A stretch of DNA of 64,000 bases from assembly GCF_004843725.1 (NCBI RefSeq), contig NZ_CP039451.1:4160001-4224000 (forward strand), written 5' to 3'. Made by a program: the position numbers and the translations under genes. Positions 18,482-26,635 of this stretch are shown here, one piece after another. Each line of letters opens with the position of its first letter. Within the stretch, counting starts at the first letter, position 1. Under the pieces are notes generated by a model. The model made no database searches. It was not told where the DNA came from and saw only the letters and a program-made list of their open reading frames with translations. Source of the stretch: Psychroserpens sp. NJDZ02 (GTDB lineage Bacteria; Bacteroidota; Bacteroidia; Flavobacteriales; Flavobacteriaceae).

Positions 18482-19255
18482 ATGAATTATATCTCTAAAA
18501 ACATAAAACACCTAAGAAGTCTCAAAAAGCTGTCCCAAGAGGGTATTGCTGAAGAGTTAGATGTAACTAGATCACGTATTGGCTCTTACGAAGAAAATCG
18601 GTCTGCCCCTACTATCGAGTTTTTAATTGCCTTTTCCGATTACTTTAAAATACCGATAGATATTTTATTGCGTAACGACTTGACTAAAGCCAAAGACTTC
18701 TCTTTTATCGAGCTGAATAACCAACGCGTGTTGTTTCCGATAACGGTTGATGACGATAACGAAAATTTAATTGAAGTTGTGCCCGTCAAAGCCTCTGCTG
18801 GATATTTAGCAGGGTATGACGATCCAGAATATATTGAGCAATTACAGAAAATAAAACTCCCTTTTTTACCTACCGGAAAACACCGTGCGTTTCCAATTAA
18901 AGGAGACTCCATGCTACCCATGAAGGATGGCGCCTTTGTTATTGGTCGTTTTATTGAAGATAGAAGCGATATTAAAAGTGGTCGTACTTACGTCTTGGTT
19001 ACTTTAAACGATGGTATGGTTTACAAACGTGTGTATAATAACATTGCGTTAAATGACTCTTTATTACTAGTATCGGACAACAAAGCTTATAACGGTTATA
19101 GCGTGCCTATTAATGAAGTTTTAGAGATCTGGGAATTTACTTGCAGTATTAACACACAAGAATACACCGAAGAAGAGCTTAAAATTAGCAGTATTTTAGG
19201 GATGTTTAATGAGCTGGGTGTCGAGCTGAAAGCTTTAGAAAAAACGTTACGATAA
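18482..19255 (+). CDS. LexA-like XRE-S24 repressor
   Basis: 257 residues: N-terminal HTH of XRE/Cro type (about 5-60, LSQEGIAEELDVTRSRIGSYE) and a C-terminal S24/LexA autoprotease domain with nucleophile serine in IKGDSMLPM and lysine in GMVYKRVY. An Ala-Gly pair in the linker (KASAGYLAGY, near 107) is the likely self-cleavage site. Divergent from the two polymerases and overlapping the next gene by TAATG, it probably represses both operons until DNA damage triggers cleavage. LexA itself is generally absent from Flavobacteria, so this may be the SOS regulator; that is inference. Confidence 0.9.
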   Translation: MNYISKNIKHLRSLKKLSQEGIAEELDVTRSRIGSYEENRSAPTIEFLIAFSDYFKIPIDILLRNDLTKAKDFSFIELNNQRVLFPITVDDDNENLIEVVPVKASAGYLAGYDDPEYIEQLQKIKLPFLPTGKHRAFPIKGDSMLPMKDGAFVIGRFIEDRSDIKSGRTYVLVTLNDGMVYKRVYNNIALNDSLLLVSDNKAYNGYSVPINEVLEIWEFTCSINTQEYTEEELKISSILGMFNELGVELKALEKTLR

Positions 19256-20589
19256 TGTATACAATTATTGATGTCGAAACTAGTGGAAGAAGTAATAAAA
19301 TTACTGAAATCTCTGTTTTTAAATACGATGGTAAACAGGTTATTGACGAGTTTACTTCTCTTGTTAACCCAGAGGTTTTAATCCCTGATTATATCACTTC
19401 TTTAACAGGAATTGATAACGGGACGGTTGCAAATGCACCTACGTTTGCCGAGGTTGCTAATGACGTTTTATCCATTACTGAAGACACTATTTTTGTAGCG
19501 CATAATGTTAACTTTGATTACAATGTTATCAGAAACGAATTTAAGGCGCTGGGCATTGATTTTAATCGAAAAAAACTTTGTACGGTCCGCTTATCTCGTA
19601 AATTATTACCCGGTCATAAATCCTATAGTTTAGGTAAATTATGCACCGATTTGCATATTAATATTGTAGATCGCCACAGAGCACGAGGTGATGCTGAAGC
19701 AACCGTTGTTTTATTTGAAATATTATTAAATCAAGAAGATGCTGAAACTGTTTTTGCTGACTTCCTAAAAAAAACATCTAAAGAAGCCACGTTACCGTCC
19801 CATTTACCAACTGCTGTTTTTAATAATTTACCCAATACTGCCGGAATCTATTATTTTAAAAATAAAAAAGGAAAAATAATCTATATTGGCAAAGCAAAAG
19901 ACATAAAAAAACGGGTATTAAGTCATTTTTACAGCAAAGCACAAAAATCGTTAGACCTTTGTCGTGAGACGTCGGACATTGACTTTGAGCTGTCCGGAAG
20001 CGAGCTTGTTGCTTTATTAATGGAAGATGCTGCCATAAAACAACATTATCCGGAATACAATGTTATTTCCAAACGCGCACCAAAAGCGTATGCTATATTT
20101 AGTTATGAAGATAGACAAGGCATAAAGCATTTAGCCTACAACACTCTAAAAGCAACACCAAATAGCATTCAAACCTTTTCTAGTATTACCGATTGCCGAG
20201 CGTATTTAGAAAAAATGTGTGCTCAGTTTGAATTGTGTCCAAAATTTTGTCATTTACAAGATGGCGTTACACAATGTTCTCATTATAAAATAACGACTTG
20301 TAAAGGGATTTGTGCAAATGAAGAAACCGTAACCGCATATAATTTACGTGTTACCTCAGCCATAACACACACCATGGAAAATAAAAAAGATCTGGTTTTA
20401 CAAAAGCAAGGCAGACATAACGATGAAACCGCTTTTGTTTTAATTAAAGACAGCACATATTTAGGTTATGGTTTTATTGATAAATCAGAACAAATTAACA
20501 GCCCAAACGATTTAGAACCTTTTTTGATTCCGCAAAAGGATAATTTAGATGTACAGAAAATATTAAGAACCGCATTACGAACGCAGTAA
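19255..20589 (+). CDS. DnaQ-like 3'-5' exonuclease fused to a UvrC/Cho-type GIY-YIG nuclease
   Basis: 444 residues. N-terminal DEDDh exonuclease (about 1-165): DVETSG, HNVNFDYNVI and HRARGDAEA supply the acidic residues and histidine. A GIY-YIG domain follows (about 195-280): AGIYYFKNKKGKIIYIGKAKDIKKR, with GIY, YIG and Arg present. The C-terminal third contains a cysteine cluster (CAQFELCPKFCHLQDGVTQC) as in Cho/UvrC relatives. Translation is coupled to the repressor gene by a TAATG overlap, so it is probably induced with it in DNA repair. Comparable DnaQ-UvrC fusions exist in actinobacteria. Confidence 0.9.
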   Translation: MYTIIDVETSGRSNKITEISVFKYDGKQVIDEFTSLVNPEVLIPDYITSLTGIDNGTVANAPTFAEVANDVLSITEDTIFVAHNVNFDYNVIRNEFKALGIDFNRKKLCTVRLSRKLLPGHKSYSLGKLCTDLHINIVDRHRARGDAEATVVLFEILLNQEDAETVFADFLKKTSKEATLPSHLPTAVFNNLPNTAGIYYFKNKKGKIIYIGKAKDIKKRVLSHFYSKAQKSLDLCRETSDIDFELSGSELVALLMEDAAIKQHYPEYNVISKRAPKAYAIFSYEDRQGIKHLAYNTLKATPNSIQTFSSITDCRAYLEKMCAQFELCPKFCHLQDGVTQCSHYKITTCKGICANEETVTAYNLRVTSAITHTMENKKDLVLQKQGRHNDETAFVLIKDSTYLGYGFIDKSEQINSPNDLEPFLIPQKDNLDVQKILRTALRTQ

Positions 20590-20645
20590 AATTATAGCAA
20601 AACATTACCTTTGATAAGACTGCTTCGTTCCCAACAGTGACCGTG

Positions 20646-21005
20646 CTAATTAATAAACTCCTCTTGAGTGCCTGCTCTAAAGCAACGCTCCTCACCTAGA
20701 TATAATGGGTTACCATGTTTCTCCGACCAAAAGCCGTCTAGAATATCCTGAGTTATGCATTTATACACCACAACACCTTTATAAATAGCCTCGTCATCAC
20801 CAATGTAATTAAAATTAATAACCAAGATGTTATCCTTAAAAAAACCGGTTCCTAATTGTTCTTGGTTGTTATTAATTAACCATTTAGCGTTGATCCTATT
20901 ACTTCCGTTTAAAGTTAACTCTAGTGTGCCTTTGTAGGTTACTGCTTCTTGGTCTTGGTTGCTTCCTATAATGTTGTACGTTCCTGGTAGTTGGGTTAGT
21001 TGCAT
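20646..21005 (-). CDS. Hypothetical protein (119 residues)
   Basis: Not recognised. Small soluble protein rich in beta-type sequence (YKGTLELTLNGSNRINAKWLI...GTGFFKDNILVINFNYIG...YKGVVVYKC), suggesting a lipocalin- or calycin-like barrel; no signal peptide. Its start codon abuts the palindromic-repeat cluster at 21.0 kb, and a decayed copy of its 5' half lies at 28.9-29.03 kb, also next to a repeat, so it may travel with those elements. Confidence 0.65.
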   Translation of the reverse strand: MQLTQLPGTYNIIGSNQDQEAVTYKGTLELTLNGSNRINAKWLINNNQEQLGTGFFKDNILVINFNYIGDDEAIYKGVVVYKCITQDILDGFWSEKHGNPLYLGEERCFRAGTQEEFIN

Positions 21006-21054
21006 ATTTATTTGTTATGTCGTTGCCTCGCTTATGTAATTCCTCCTTTTTTTA

Positions 21055-21253
21055 CTGTCATTGCGAGGGACGAAGCAATCTGTTTCTTCTTGCGTCATTG
21101 CTTCTTCTTTTACTGTCATTGCGAGGGACGAAGCAATCTGTTTCTTCTTGCGTCATTGCTTCTTCTTTTACTGTCATTGCGAGGGACAAAGCAATCTGTT
21201 AATAGTTTCCGTTAGCATCATGAGATGGCTTCGTCCTGCGTCCTCGCAATGAA
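21055..21253. repeat. Interspersed palindrome cluster A (three 58-bp tandem copies plus an inverted half)
   Basis: GTCATTGCGAGG...GAAGCAATCTG starts at 21057, 21115 and 21173 (period 58 bp), and the inverted arm (GCTTCGTCC...CCTCGCAATGA) ends at 21252. Several overlapping open frames here are artefacts of the repeat. Confidence 0.9.
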
Positions 21254-21349
21254 GGTCTTATTCATGTCCTCCGCAACAGTTATCCTAACTAGCTATTTGA
21301 TTATAAACACTTTTATTATTTCCATATAACGGAATACCATTTACAAAAC

Positions 21350-21436
21350 CTACGAAAGGACAGTCCAACCTAATTCTTCTAAAACATCTTGTGTTGCTTG
21401 TTCTATTAACCCATCTTCAGAATATTCGTAGCTCAT
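21350..21436 (-). pseudogene. Type I restriction hsdR N-terminal remnant
   Basis: 28 codons, MSYEYSEDGLIEQATQDVLE then ELGWTVLS and TAG, matching the conserved start of one HsdR subfamily (YSEDGLIEQ...VLEELGW). Its ATG overlaps the hipT stop (ATGA), so an hsdR gene once followed the HipBST genes in the same operon. After the stop another short frame (PFVGFVNGIPLYG) is visible in a different phase. It is unrelated to the start of the intact hsdR at 32480. Confidence 0.7.
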
Positions 21437-22419
21437 GGACGTAATAATTTATTTAATCGTGTTTGGTATGCTTGTGTGTAATTTTGTTTCGCTTTTTCTT
21501 CTAAAAAAGAAGCTTCAATTAATTTTAATACGCTATCATTTTTAGCTGTTAAAGACTTAAATACTTTATCTACTTGTTTTTTAGAAATGTTAGCTTGTTC
21601 TCCTAATACATAAAACTGCTCTGTAACTTTTCCTTGTGCTAAATTTAGCGGTAACAAACCCTCTTCTAAAGCAAAATCTTTATCGTCTATATGTAGTCTA
21701 CTGTTTAACAAATCGTAAGCAGGACTTAATTTAAAATCGCCTAAAGGTGTTTCTATCAGAGAGAAATTTTTAAAATGTGCATCGCCATTAGAAAACAAAT
21801 AATTAAAAAGAATGAGCTTAAATAATTTTACAGATTCTACCGCATAGGCTGGCACGTACTTTTTCAAAATTGTAAACAGCTCTAAATAATTACCTACATA
21901 CTTAAAATCTTCTCCATGTGTTTGTGGTGTGCGTTCTGCCAAAGATGCAAAATCTTCTTGTGCCCATTTACCTCCATCTGCTTTTACGTCAAAACGTTTT
22001 GTAATGTATGCAGGACTACCATTTTTAAAAAATATAAGTGTATTTTCGGCAGTTTCCATATCAAATACCTGTCTTGCAATTTGCATGGTTAGATGCTCGT
22101 TTGCAGGCATTTGGTTGGCATTTTTACCAACGTTAGGAATTGGCTTTAAAATATATTGCCCTTGCTCTCCTTCTTCTATTAAACGCAATTTGTTTTTTTC
22201 TAATAAGACCGAAAATTTTTCTTGCACTCCAGAAATAGACATGCGTTTTCTATTTTCGGTAAACAAAGCATCTGTAATATCATTGCTTGCTGGCGAATCG
22301 TAAGGCAAAAAAGGACTTACTTTTTTACCATTAAACACACGTCTTAAAGCGGTGTTGCTATAAGTGTCATACCTTGCTGCAAGTGTACTTGGACAAACTG
22401 TAATTTCTGGTATTGCCAT
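21433..22419 (-). CDS. HipT-like serine/threonine kinase toxin
   Basis: 328 residues, the kinase core of HipA without its N-terminal subdomain. SISGVQEKF (residues 61-69) is the glycine-rich loop and carries the Ser-x-Ser pair described as the autophosphorylation site in HipT. NEHL (107-110), the catalytic loop SNGDAHFKNF (D213, N218) and the metal site YDLL (D236) are present, so the kinase should be active. The missing subdomain is encoded by the preceding gene (TAATG overlap at 22419), giving hipB-hipS-hipT order as in E. coli HipBST. HipA/HipT kinases phosphorylate aminoacyl-tRNA synthetases; the target here is unknown. Confidence 0.9.
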   Translation of the reverse strand: MAIPEITVCPSTLAARYDTYSNTALRRVFNGKKVSPFLPYDSPASNDITDALFTENRKRMSISGVQEKFSVLLEKNKLRLIEEGEQGQYILKPIPNVGKNANQMPANEHLTMQIARQVFDMETAENTLIFFKNGSPAYITKRFDVKADGGKWAQEDFASLAERTPQTHGEDFKYVGNYLELFTILKKYVPAYAVESVKLFKLILFNYLFSNGDAHFKNFSLIETPLGDFKLSPAYDLLNSRLHIDDKDFALEEGLLPLNLAQGKVTEQFYVLGEQANISKKQVDKVFKSLTAKNDSVLKLIEASFLEEKAKQNYTQAYQTRLNKLLRP

Positions 22420-22745
22420 TATTTGTGTACTTTTTTAATAGTTACAGCTCCAATAGTATCTTGTTTTGCTGTTGTTAGTAAAATACCGAAATGATCTTTT
22501 GCATCTATACGATTCTGAAAACAAACCGTTTGTTTATTAGAGCCTTCTGGTAACATATTATAAAAAAAAGAAAATAGGTATTTAGACCTATATTCTTGTT
22601 GCGTCTTCGGTAAGGTTAAACTAATTGCCGGTTTATTAATATCATGAAACCAACTATCCTCGTATGTAAACACAAAACTAGCATTGTCTAATTGTGTTAA
22701 TATACCTGCCTTTTCCTTTTTATATAAAACCTCAGCCTGCCTCAT
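22419..22745 (-). CDS. HipS-like small protein (HipA N-subdomain), probable antitoxin
   Basis: 108 residues equal to the detached HipA N-terminal subdomain 1 (couple_hipA): AEVLYKKEKAGILTQLDNASFVFTYE, then PAISLTLPKTQQEYRSKYLFSFFYNMLPEG. In characterised HipBST the HipS protein, not HipB, neutralises the kinase. It overlaps hipB and hipT by TAATG on both sides, so translation is coupled and stoichiometry fixed. Confidence 0.88.
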   Translation of the reverse strand: MRQAEVLYKKEKAGILTQLDNASFVFTYEDSWFHDINKPAISLTLPKTQQEYRSKYLFSFFYNMLPEGSNKQTVCFQNRIDAKDHFGILLTTAKQDTIGAVTIKKVHK

Positions 22746-22960
22746 TATTTAGTAGTTATCTCTTTAACCGTAAATGTTAACTCCATACCCAATGCATTAC
22801 CCAATTTTTGTAACGTTTCTAAAGTTGGATTCCCTTTACCGCTTTCAAAATGTTTTAGCGTACGCAAACCTACACCAGAAAGGTCTGCAAGCATTTCTTG
22901 TGTTACACCTAAATTATCTCTACGTGTTTTTATGGCTTCTATTAAATCTTTTGAGTGCAT
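22745..22960 (-). CDS. HipB-like XRE transcription factor
   Basis: 71-residue single HTH domain (LGVTQEMLADLSGVGLRTLKHFE). First gene of the hipBST operon; likely DNA-binding autoregulator on the two palindromes at 23.02-23.10 kb. It lacks the C-terminal extension that binds HipA in E. coli HipBA, consistent with HipS acting as antitoxin. Confidence 0.88.
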   Translation of the reverse strand: MHSKDLIEAIKTRRDNLGVTQEMLADLSGVGLRTLKHFESGKGNPTLETLQKLGNALGMELTFTVKEITTK

Positions 22961-23016
22961 TATATGGCTCTTTTTATATAAATATATGTTTTTTTTATTA
23001 TTTAAATCTACAATAA

Positions 23017-23095
23017 GTGCTTTTTATTGCACTATTTGTAGTTTTTTTGATTTGATTGTGATTAATTAATAATAAAAGTGCTTTTTATTGCACTA
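23017..23095. promoter_or_regulatory. Two identical palindromic operators upstream of hipBST
   Basis: AGTGCTTTTTATTGCACT occurs at 23017-23034 and again at 23078-23095, centres 61 bp apart (about six helical turns). Each is an AGTGC/GCACT inverted repeat. The proximal copy is 57 bp upstream of the hipB ATG, close to where a -33 box would lie for a weak -7-like TATATTTT at 22987-22980. Typical layout for cooperative HipB autorepression. Confidence 0.75.
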
Positions 23096-23103
23096 TTTTG
23101 TGT

Positions 23104-23318
23104 TTAAATTTTGATGATACCTATTGCGTTGCTCGTTCTATTAACTAGTTGATGTCTAGATGTAAATACGCGCCAATGTCTTGTGGAATATGCTCGTTTT
23201 TTAAAACTAATTAACGCTAATTGATTTGGCAAGGGTACTTCCAAATTATAAGCTTCATGTATAGCGCCGTACCCACTAAGATGACTTCTTTAGGCATTTC
23301 TAAACCGTGAAAAACAGT
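23104..23318 (-). pseudogene. Broken unidentified ORF
   Basis: A minus-strand frame ends at 23104 (residues readable as HEAYNLEVPLPNQ, then LALISFKKRAYSTRHWRVF) and is joined by a frameshift near 23275 to HGLEMPKEVILVG. No start codon and no recognised family. It resembles a gene remnant upstream of hipBST. Confidence 0.35.
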
Positions 23319-23570
23319 TATTTTAAGTGAAAATCGCTTATTATTCATTGCTATTCGTGAAAAACGATTATACTTTTAATAGTGAAAAACACTTACAATC
23401 AAAGATGACGGAAAAATAAGTTTTATAATGGAAAAACGGGTTTTATTATGTTTTTTTAGATTTATACACGCTCTTTTTGGGAAAAACAGGTTGAAAAACG
23501 TGCGCAAACCAAAATAAACGCGCGCAAACTATAATTAATATAAAAAACGTGCGCAAAGTTTCACTTTATC
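23300..23570. repeat. Non-coding stretch with degenerate short repeats
   Basis: GTGAAAA[AT] motifs recur at about 23308, 23330, 23358 and 23382, followed by three GYGCGCAAA motifs near 23499, 23519 and 23548. No gene is visible. Function unknown. Confidence 0.45.
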
Positions 23571-23611
23571 TATTTGTTATTACTTTAGCTTTTTTACTGA
23601 AGTAATCTGTT

Positions 23612-23841
23612 CCTCGTTACGTCATTGCGAGGCACGAAGCAATCTGTTTGTTGTTGGTGCTTCTCGTTACGTCATTGCGAGGGACGAAGCAATCTGTTTA
23701 TTGTTGGTGCTTCTCGTTACGTCATTGCGAGGGACGAAGCAATCTGTTTATTGTTTCCGTTAGCATCATGAGATTGCCACGTCGTTCGTACCTCACTCCT
23801 CGCAATGACAGGTAAAACGCAATGACTGACTCGCAATGACG
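23612..23841. repeat. Interspersed palindrome cluster B (three 50-bp tandem copies plus inverted arm)
   Basis: GTCATTGCGAGG begins at 23621, 23671 and 23721, exactly 50 bp apart; the inverted arm ends with CTCGCAATGAC near 23809 and a further half copy abuts the stop codon of the GIY-YIG pseudogene at 23842. Confidence 0.9.
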
Positions 23842-24129
23842 TTACAACTCATCAAACAAATCTAACCATTCTGGATTTACACTTTCGATTAGTGCTGTTT
23901 TTTTTGCTCTATTTCCTACTTTTAATTGTTTTTCTCTTGCTATTGCGTCACCAATCATTTGGTGTGCTTCATGATGTACCAGTTTGTCTAAATTGTATCT
24001 GGCTGTAAACGATTTTGGATCGTGTTTTTCTTTATGTTACAGTATCCGTTTCTTTAAATACGCAGTAACACCAACATATAATGTGGTGTTATTTTTATTG
24101 GTTAGTATGTAAATGTAACCTGGTTTCAT
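23842..24129 (-). pseudogene. GIY-YIG nuclease copy with a nonsense codon
   Basis: A 288-bp copy of the gene at 29125-29412, nearly identical and with no frameshift, but codon 31 is TAA (24039-24037) where the intact copy has CAA (Gln). Both ends are bordered by the interspersed palindrome, as for the intact copy. Confidence 0.88.
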
Positions 24130-24339
24130 AGTTTATGTCATTGCCTCGCTTATGTCATTGCTCCTTTCTTTACTGTCATTGCGAGGGACGAAGCAATCTG
24201 TTAATAGTTTCCGTTAGCATCATGAGATGGCTTCGTCCTGCGTCCTCGCAATGACGGTTGTTTTCATGAGATTGCCACGTCGTTCGTACCTCACTCCTCG
24301 CAATGACAGGTAAAACACAATGACTAACTCGCAATGACG
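24130..24339. repeat. Interspersed palindrome cluster C
   Basis: Full palindrome from 24175 to about 24256, then another inverted arm (24265-24310) and a half copy. The segment 23767-23940 is repeated at 24265-24438 (offset 498 bp), so a block including the 3' end of the GIY-YIG gene was duplicated. Confidence 0.88.
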
Positions 24340-24438
24340 TTACAACTCATCAAACAAATCTAACCATTCCGGATTTACACTTTCGATTAGTGCTATTTTT
24401 TTTGCTCTATTTCCTACTTTTAATTGTTTTTCTCTTGC
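24340..24438 (-). pseudogene. 3' fragment of a GIY-YIG gene
   Basis: The last 33 codons of the one-domain GIY-YIG gene, cut at 24438. The stop codon of the following HAD gene is only four bases further, so the break marks one edge of the viperin operon insertion or of a deletion. Confidence 0.85.
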
Positions 24439-24441
24439 CTT

Positions 24442-24852
24442 TTAATACAATAGATAATCTAGAACATGATGCCATCCTAAAAAGGCATCAGTACCAAAAT
24501 GAATATGCTCTCCTTCAAATTTATCAACTCCATGATTTTTTGTGTCATCAATAATATAATCACCTTTTACTAAGTTTTTATGATGAGTTAAAATAAGTCT
24601 GTTTTTTGCCTCCAATCCAATATGTTTTTCAACCCATAAACGTTTTTCCATCCAACAATGTGGGTTACTCCAAACTGGAGTTGTTACTATATAACAATCA
24701 TACTTCTTACTTAATTCTTTAAAAGCATCTATTGCTCCTTTTATTGGCTTATTATTTAAGAAAAATCCTTTCTTATTTTTATTCACACTAAATGGCCCAT
24801 CACCTAATTCTACTAAAACACCATCCATATCTATTAGCACTATCTTCTTCAT
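24442..24852 (-). CDS. HAD-family 5'(3')-deoxyribonucleotidase-like phosphatase
   Basis: 136 residues. HAD motif I is LIDMDGVL at the N-terminus, motif II region YIVTTPVWSNPHCW, a lysine-containing HHKNLVKGDYIIDD gives motifs III and IV. This matches small NT5C-type nucleotidases that dephosphorylate (deoxy)nucleoside monophosphates. Last gene of an operon with a kinase-viperin fusion, so it may remove or recycle nucleotides around the viperin product; that role is inferred. Confidence 0.82.
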   Translation of the reverse strand: MKKIVLIDMDGVLVELGDGPFSVNKNKKGFFLNNKPIKGAIDAFKELSKKYDCYIVTTPVWSNPHCWMEKRLWVEKHIGLEAKNRLILTHHKNLVKGDYIIDDTKNHGVDKFEGEHIHFGTDAFLGWHHVLDYLLY

Positions 24853-24856
24853 AACT

Positions 24857-25150
24857 TTAAATATTATCTATTATTAAATACTTTTGAACTCTTTTTGTTA
24901 CCAAATACTCCTGAAACTGACAATAAAAGCAAGTGATTAAGGTTTTGTTATCTACTTTAATAAAAAGTTCTTCATTTATATTTTTATTTGTTTTCTTCAA
25001 TACGTTTCGGCTAACAATAAGCAACGTGTTACAACTATTTGGTTCTATCCCTTTTAAAATTTCGGATAAAAGGTTATCACTAACTTGCCTATCCCATTGT
25101 CTATAACAAAAGAGTTCTGATTTAAAAAAGCCTTCTACTCTATTACTCAT
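24857..25150 (-). CDS. Hypothetical protein of the viperin operon (97 residues)
   Basis: Not recognised. No signal peptide or membrane helix. Contains scattered cysteines (LFCYRQWDRQ, NSCNTLLIVS, ITCFYCQFQEYL). It overlaps the upstream kinase-viperin gene by 8 bp and lies 4 bp before the HAD gene, so it is translated in the same operon and is probably a functional part of it. Confidence 0.7.
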   Translation of the reverse strand: MSNRVEGFFKSELFCYRQWDRQVSDNLLSEILKGIEPNSCNTLLIVSRNVLKKTNKNINEELFIKVDNKTLITCFYCQFQEYLVTKRVQKYLIIDNI

Positions 25151-26573
25151 AACAAACCTCCTCCTTTCTTAAATCTTGGTTCTTATTAGTATTCCAATCA
25201 TAAACTCCACCTCTATTTAAAAATTTATCAAAATCATAATTCATTGTTTTTAAAGCTTCCTGTATACCAACTTCTAAAATTGGTTTACTATAATTATGTG
25301 TTCCTGCTGCATTATCAAAAAAACGCCCTGCAGGATCTACCATAACATAACTTCCTTTAATTTCATCATTAGATTCTGGAACAATAGTTTCTACATCTTT
25401 ATGAGTGTCTAAAAAATGAGCGTATTCTTCATCTGTAATTTTAAATGCATCAATTTTATTATCATTCTGACCTTTTATTGGTAATACTTGTAATACTTTC
25501 CAGCGTTTTGGTTTGGCCTTTGCTATAAAGGAAGCTAAGTTGTCTTTATAATTTACTTTGTTAACTACAGTGTTAATTTTTAAGCCGTAACCATATTGAT
25601 GAATCTTGTTTATTAACTCATAATAAAATGTTTTAGACAATGGTTTTTGTCCAGTGATTGCTCTTCCCATTTTAATATTATTTTCTTCATCTAAACTGTC
25701 TATACTTACCGCAATCCAGTCTAAATAAGCTTTGTTTTCCTTTAAAAAAGAATCAGTTAACTGACTTCCGTTAGTAACAATCATAGTGGTCATTCCTAAT
25801 TCTTTTGCTGTTTTAATTAGTTTTGGCAACCATTTGCAAAGCAAAGGCTCCCCGCCTGCAAAGGTTATTTTTTCAAATCCTGCTGCCGCTATCTTTCTCA
25901 CCACTTCTAAAGCTTCATCTTCTGGTAAATGTCCTTTTGGCACATACTCTTGTTTTACGTCTAAAAAAGTAGCAAAGCAAAACTTGCATCGCATATTACA
26001 TGGTTGCCATAGATGAAAGTTCACGCTTGGTATTTTAGTTACAGTGTTACTTTTTTGATACTGTTCCATTATTAACTCTGCAACTTCATTGGCTGTTAAA
26101 TCGTCCGTATTAATAACCAAATCATAGTTTTTATCGCTAGTAAAATCTACACCATAATTATCTTGAAACCGATCTCTCATCTTCTGGTTTCTTTGCTGAA
26201 TGGCTTTTGCACTTGTAACCTCATCATTTCTATTTGCTAAACGAATTCTTTTAGAAGCGCTTTCATCAGATACTTTTAATAACACATGAAATGCATTTTT
26301 AATAAAATGAAACCCTAATCTGTAATCAATTACAAGATTTTCTTTGCTATTACATTCTAATCTAAACTTCTCGTCTATTTCATTATCCAATTCTGGTTGT
26401 GCTTTGCATTGCTCTTGAAATTCGTTAATAGTCAATCCATACTTTTCCATTGCATATTTCCTAGAGTAATTTCCAACAGAAACAAACTCAAAATTTAACT
26501 GTTCTTGAATACGTTTTCCTACTGTAGATTTCCCTGTTCCTGCAAATCCACTTAATGTTATTTTATTTTTCAT
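25143..26573 (-). CDS. CMP-kinase-like domain fused to prokaryotic viperin (radical SAM)
   Basis: 476 residues in two parts. Residues 1-175 resemble archaeal-type cytidylate kinase: Walker A GFAGTGKST (9-17), FEFVSVGNYSRKYAMEKYGL, LVIDYRLGFHF and a KRIRLANR lid. Residues 183-476 are a radical-SAM enzyme with C192, C196 and C199 in NFHLWQPCNMRCKFCF, the viperin-type CxxxCxxC, and FAGGEPLLC for SAM binding. Viperins dehydrate CTP, UTP or GTP to chain-terminating ddh-nucleotides; bacterial ones are antiviral. A fused CMP kinase would supply CTP, parallel to the CMPK2-viperin pairing in animals. First gene of a three-gene operon inside a defence island. Confidence 0.88.
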   Translation of the reverse strand: MKNKITLSGFAGTGKSTVGKRIQEQLNFEFVSVGNYSRKYAMEKYGLTINEFQEQCKAQPELDNEIDEKFRLECNSKENLVIDYRLGFHFIKNAFHVLLKVSDESASKRIRLANRNDEVTSAKAIQQRNQKMRDRFQDNYGVDFTSDKNYDLVINTDDLTANEVAELIMEQYQKSNTVTKIPSVNFHLWQPCNMRCKFCFATFLDVKQEYVPKGHLPEDEALEVVRKIAAAGFEKITFAGGEPLLCKWLPKLIKTAKELGMTTMIVTNGSQLTDSFLKENKAYLDWIAVSIDSLDEENNIKMGRAITGQKPLSKTFYYELINKIHQYGYGLKINTVVNKVNYKDNLASFIAKAKPKRWKVLQVLPIKGQNDNKIDAFKITDEEYAHFLDTHKDVETIVPESNDEIKGSYVMVDPAGRFFDNAAGTHNYSKPILEVGIQEALKTMNYDFDKFLNRGGVYDWNTNKNQDLRKEEVCYE

Positions 26574-26635
26574 TGGTATAAGTTTAATGGTTAGTTAATC
26601 CTCGTCTTTCTAAAAAAACGAGGTATTATTAATAA

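Noticed and set aside
21000..21252. Three overlapping ORFs of 61-71 residues
   Set aside because: They arise from tandem repeats read in different frames (LRGTKQS, CHCEGRSN type peptides).
22774..23016. 80-residue ORF opposite hipB
   Set aside because: Antisense shadow of hipB and its promoter; low-complexity hydrophobic translation.
23621..23770. Three direct repeats at 50-bp steps, at first sight CRISPR-like
   Set aside because: The spacers between copies are themselves repeated, the repeats are palindromic-element arms found singly elsewhere, and no cas genes are present.
26600..26625. Hairpin CCTCGT/ACGAGG as terminator upstream of the viperin gene
   Set aside because: Long loop and no T-run after the stem on either strand.
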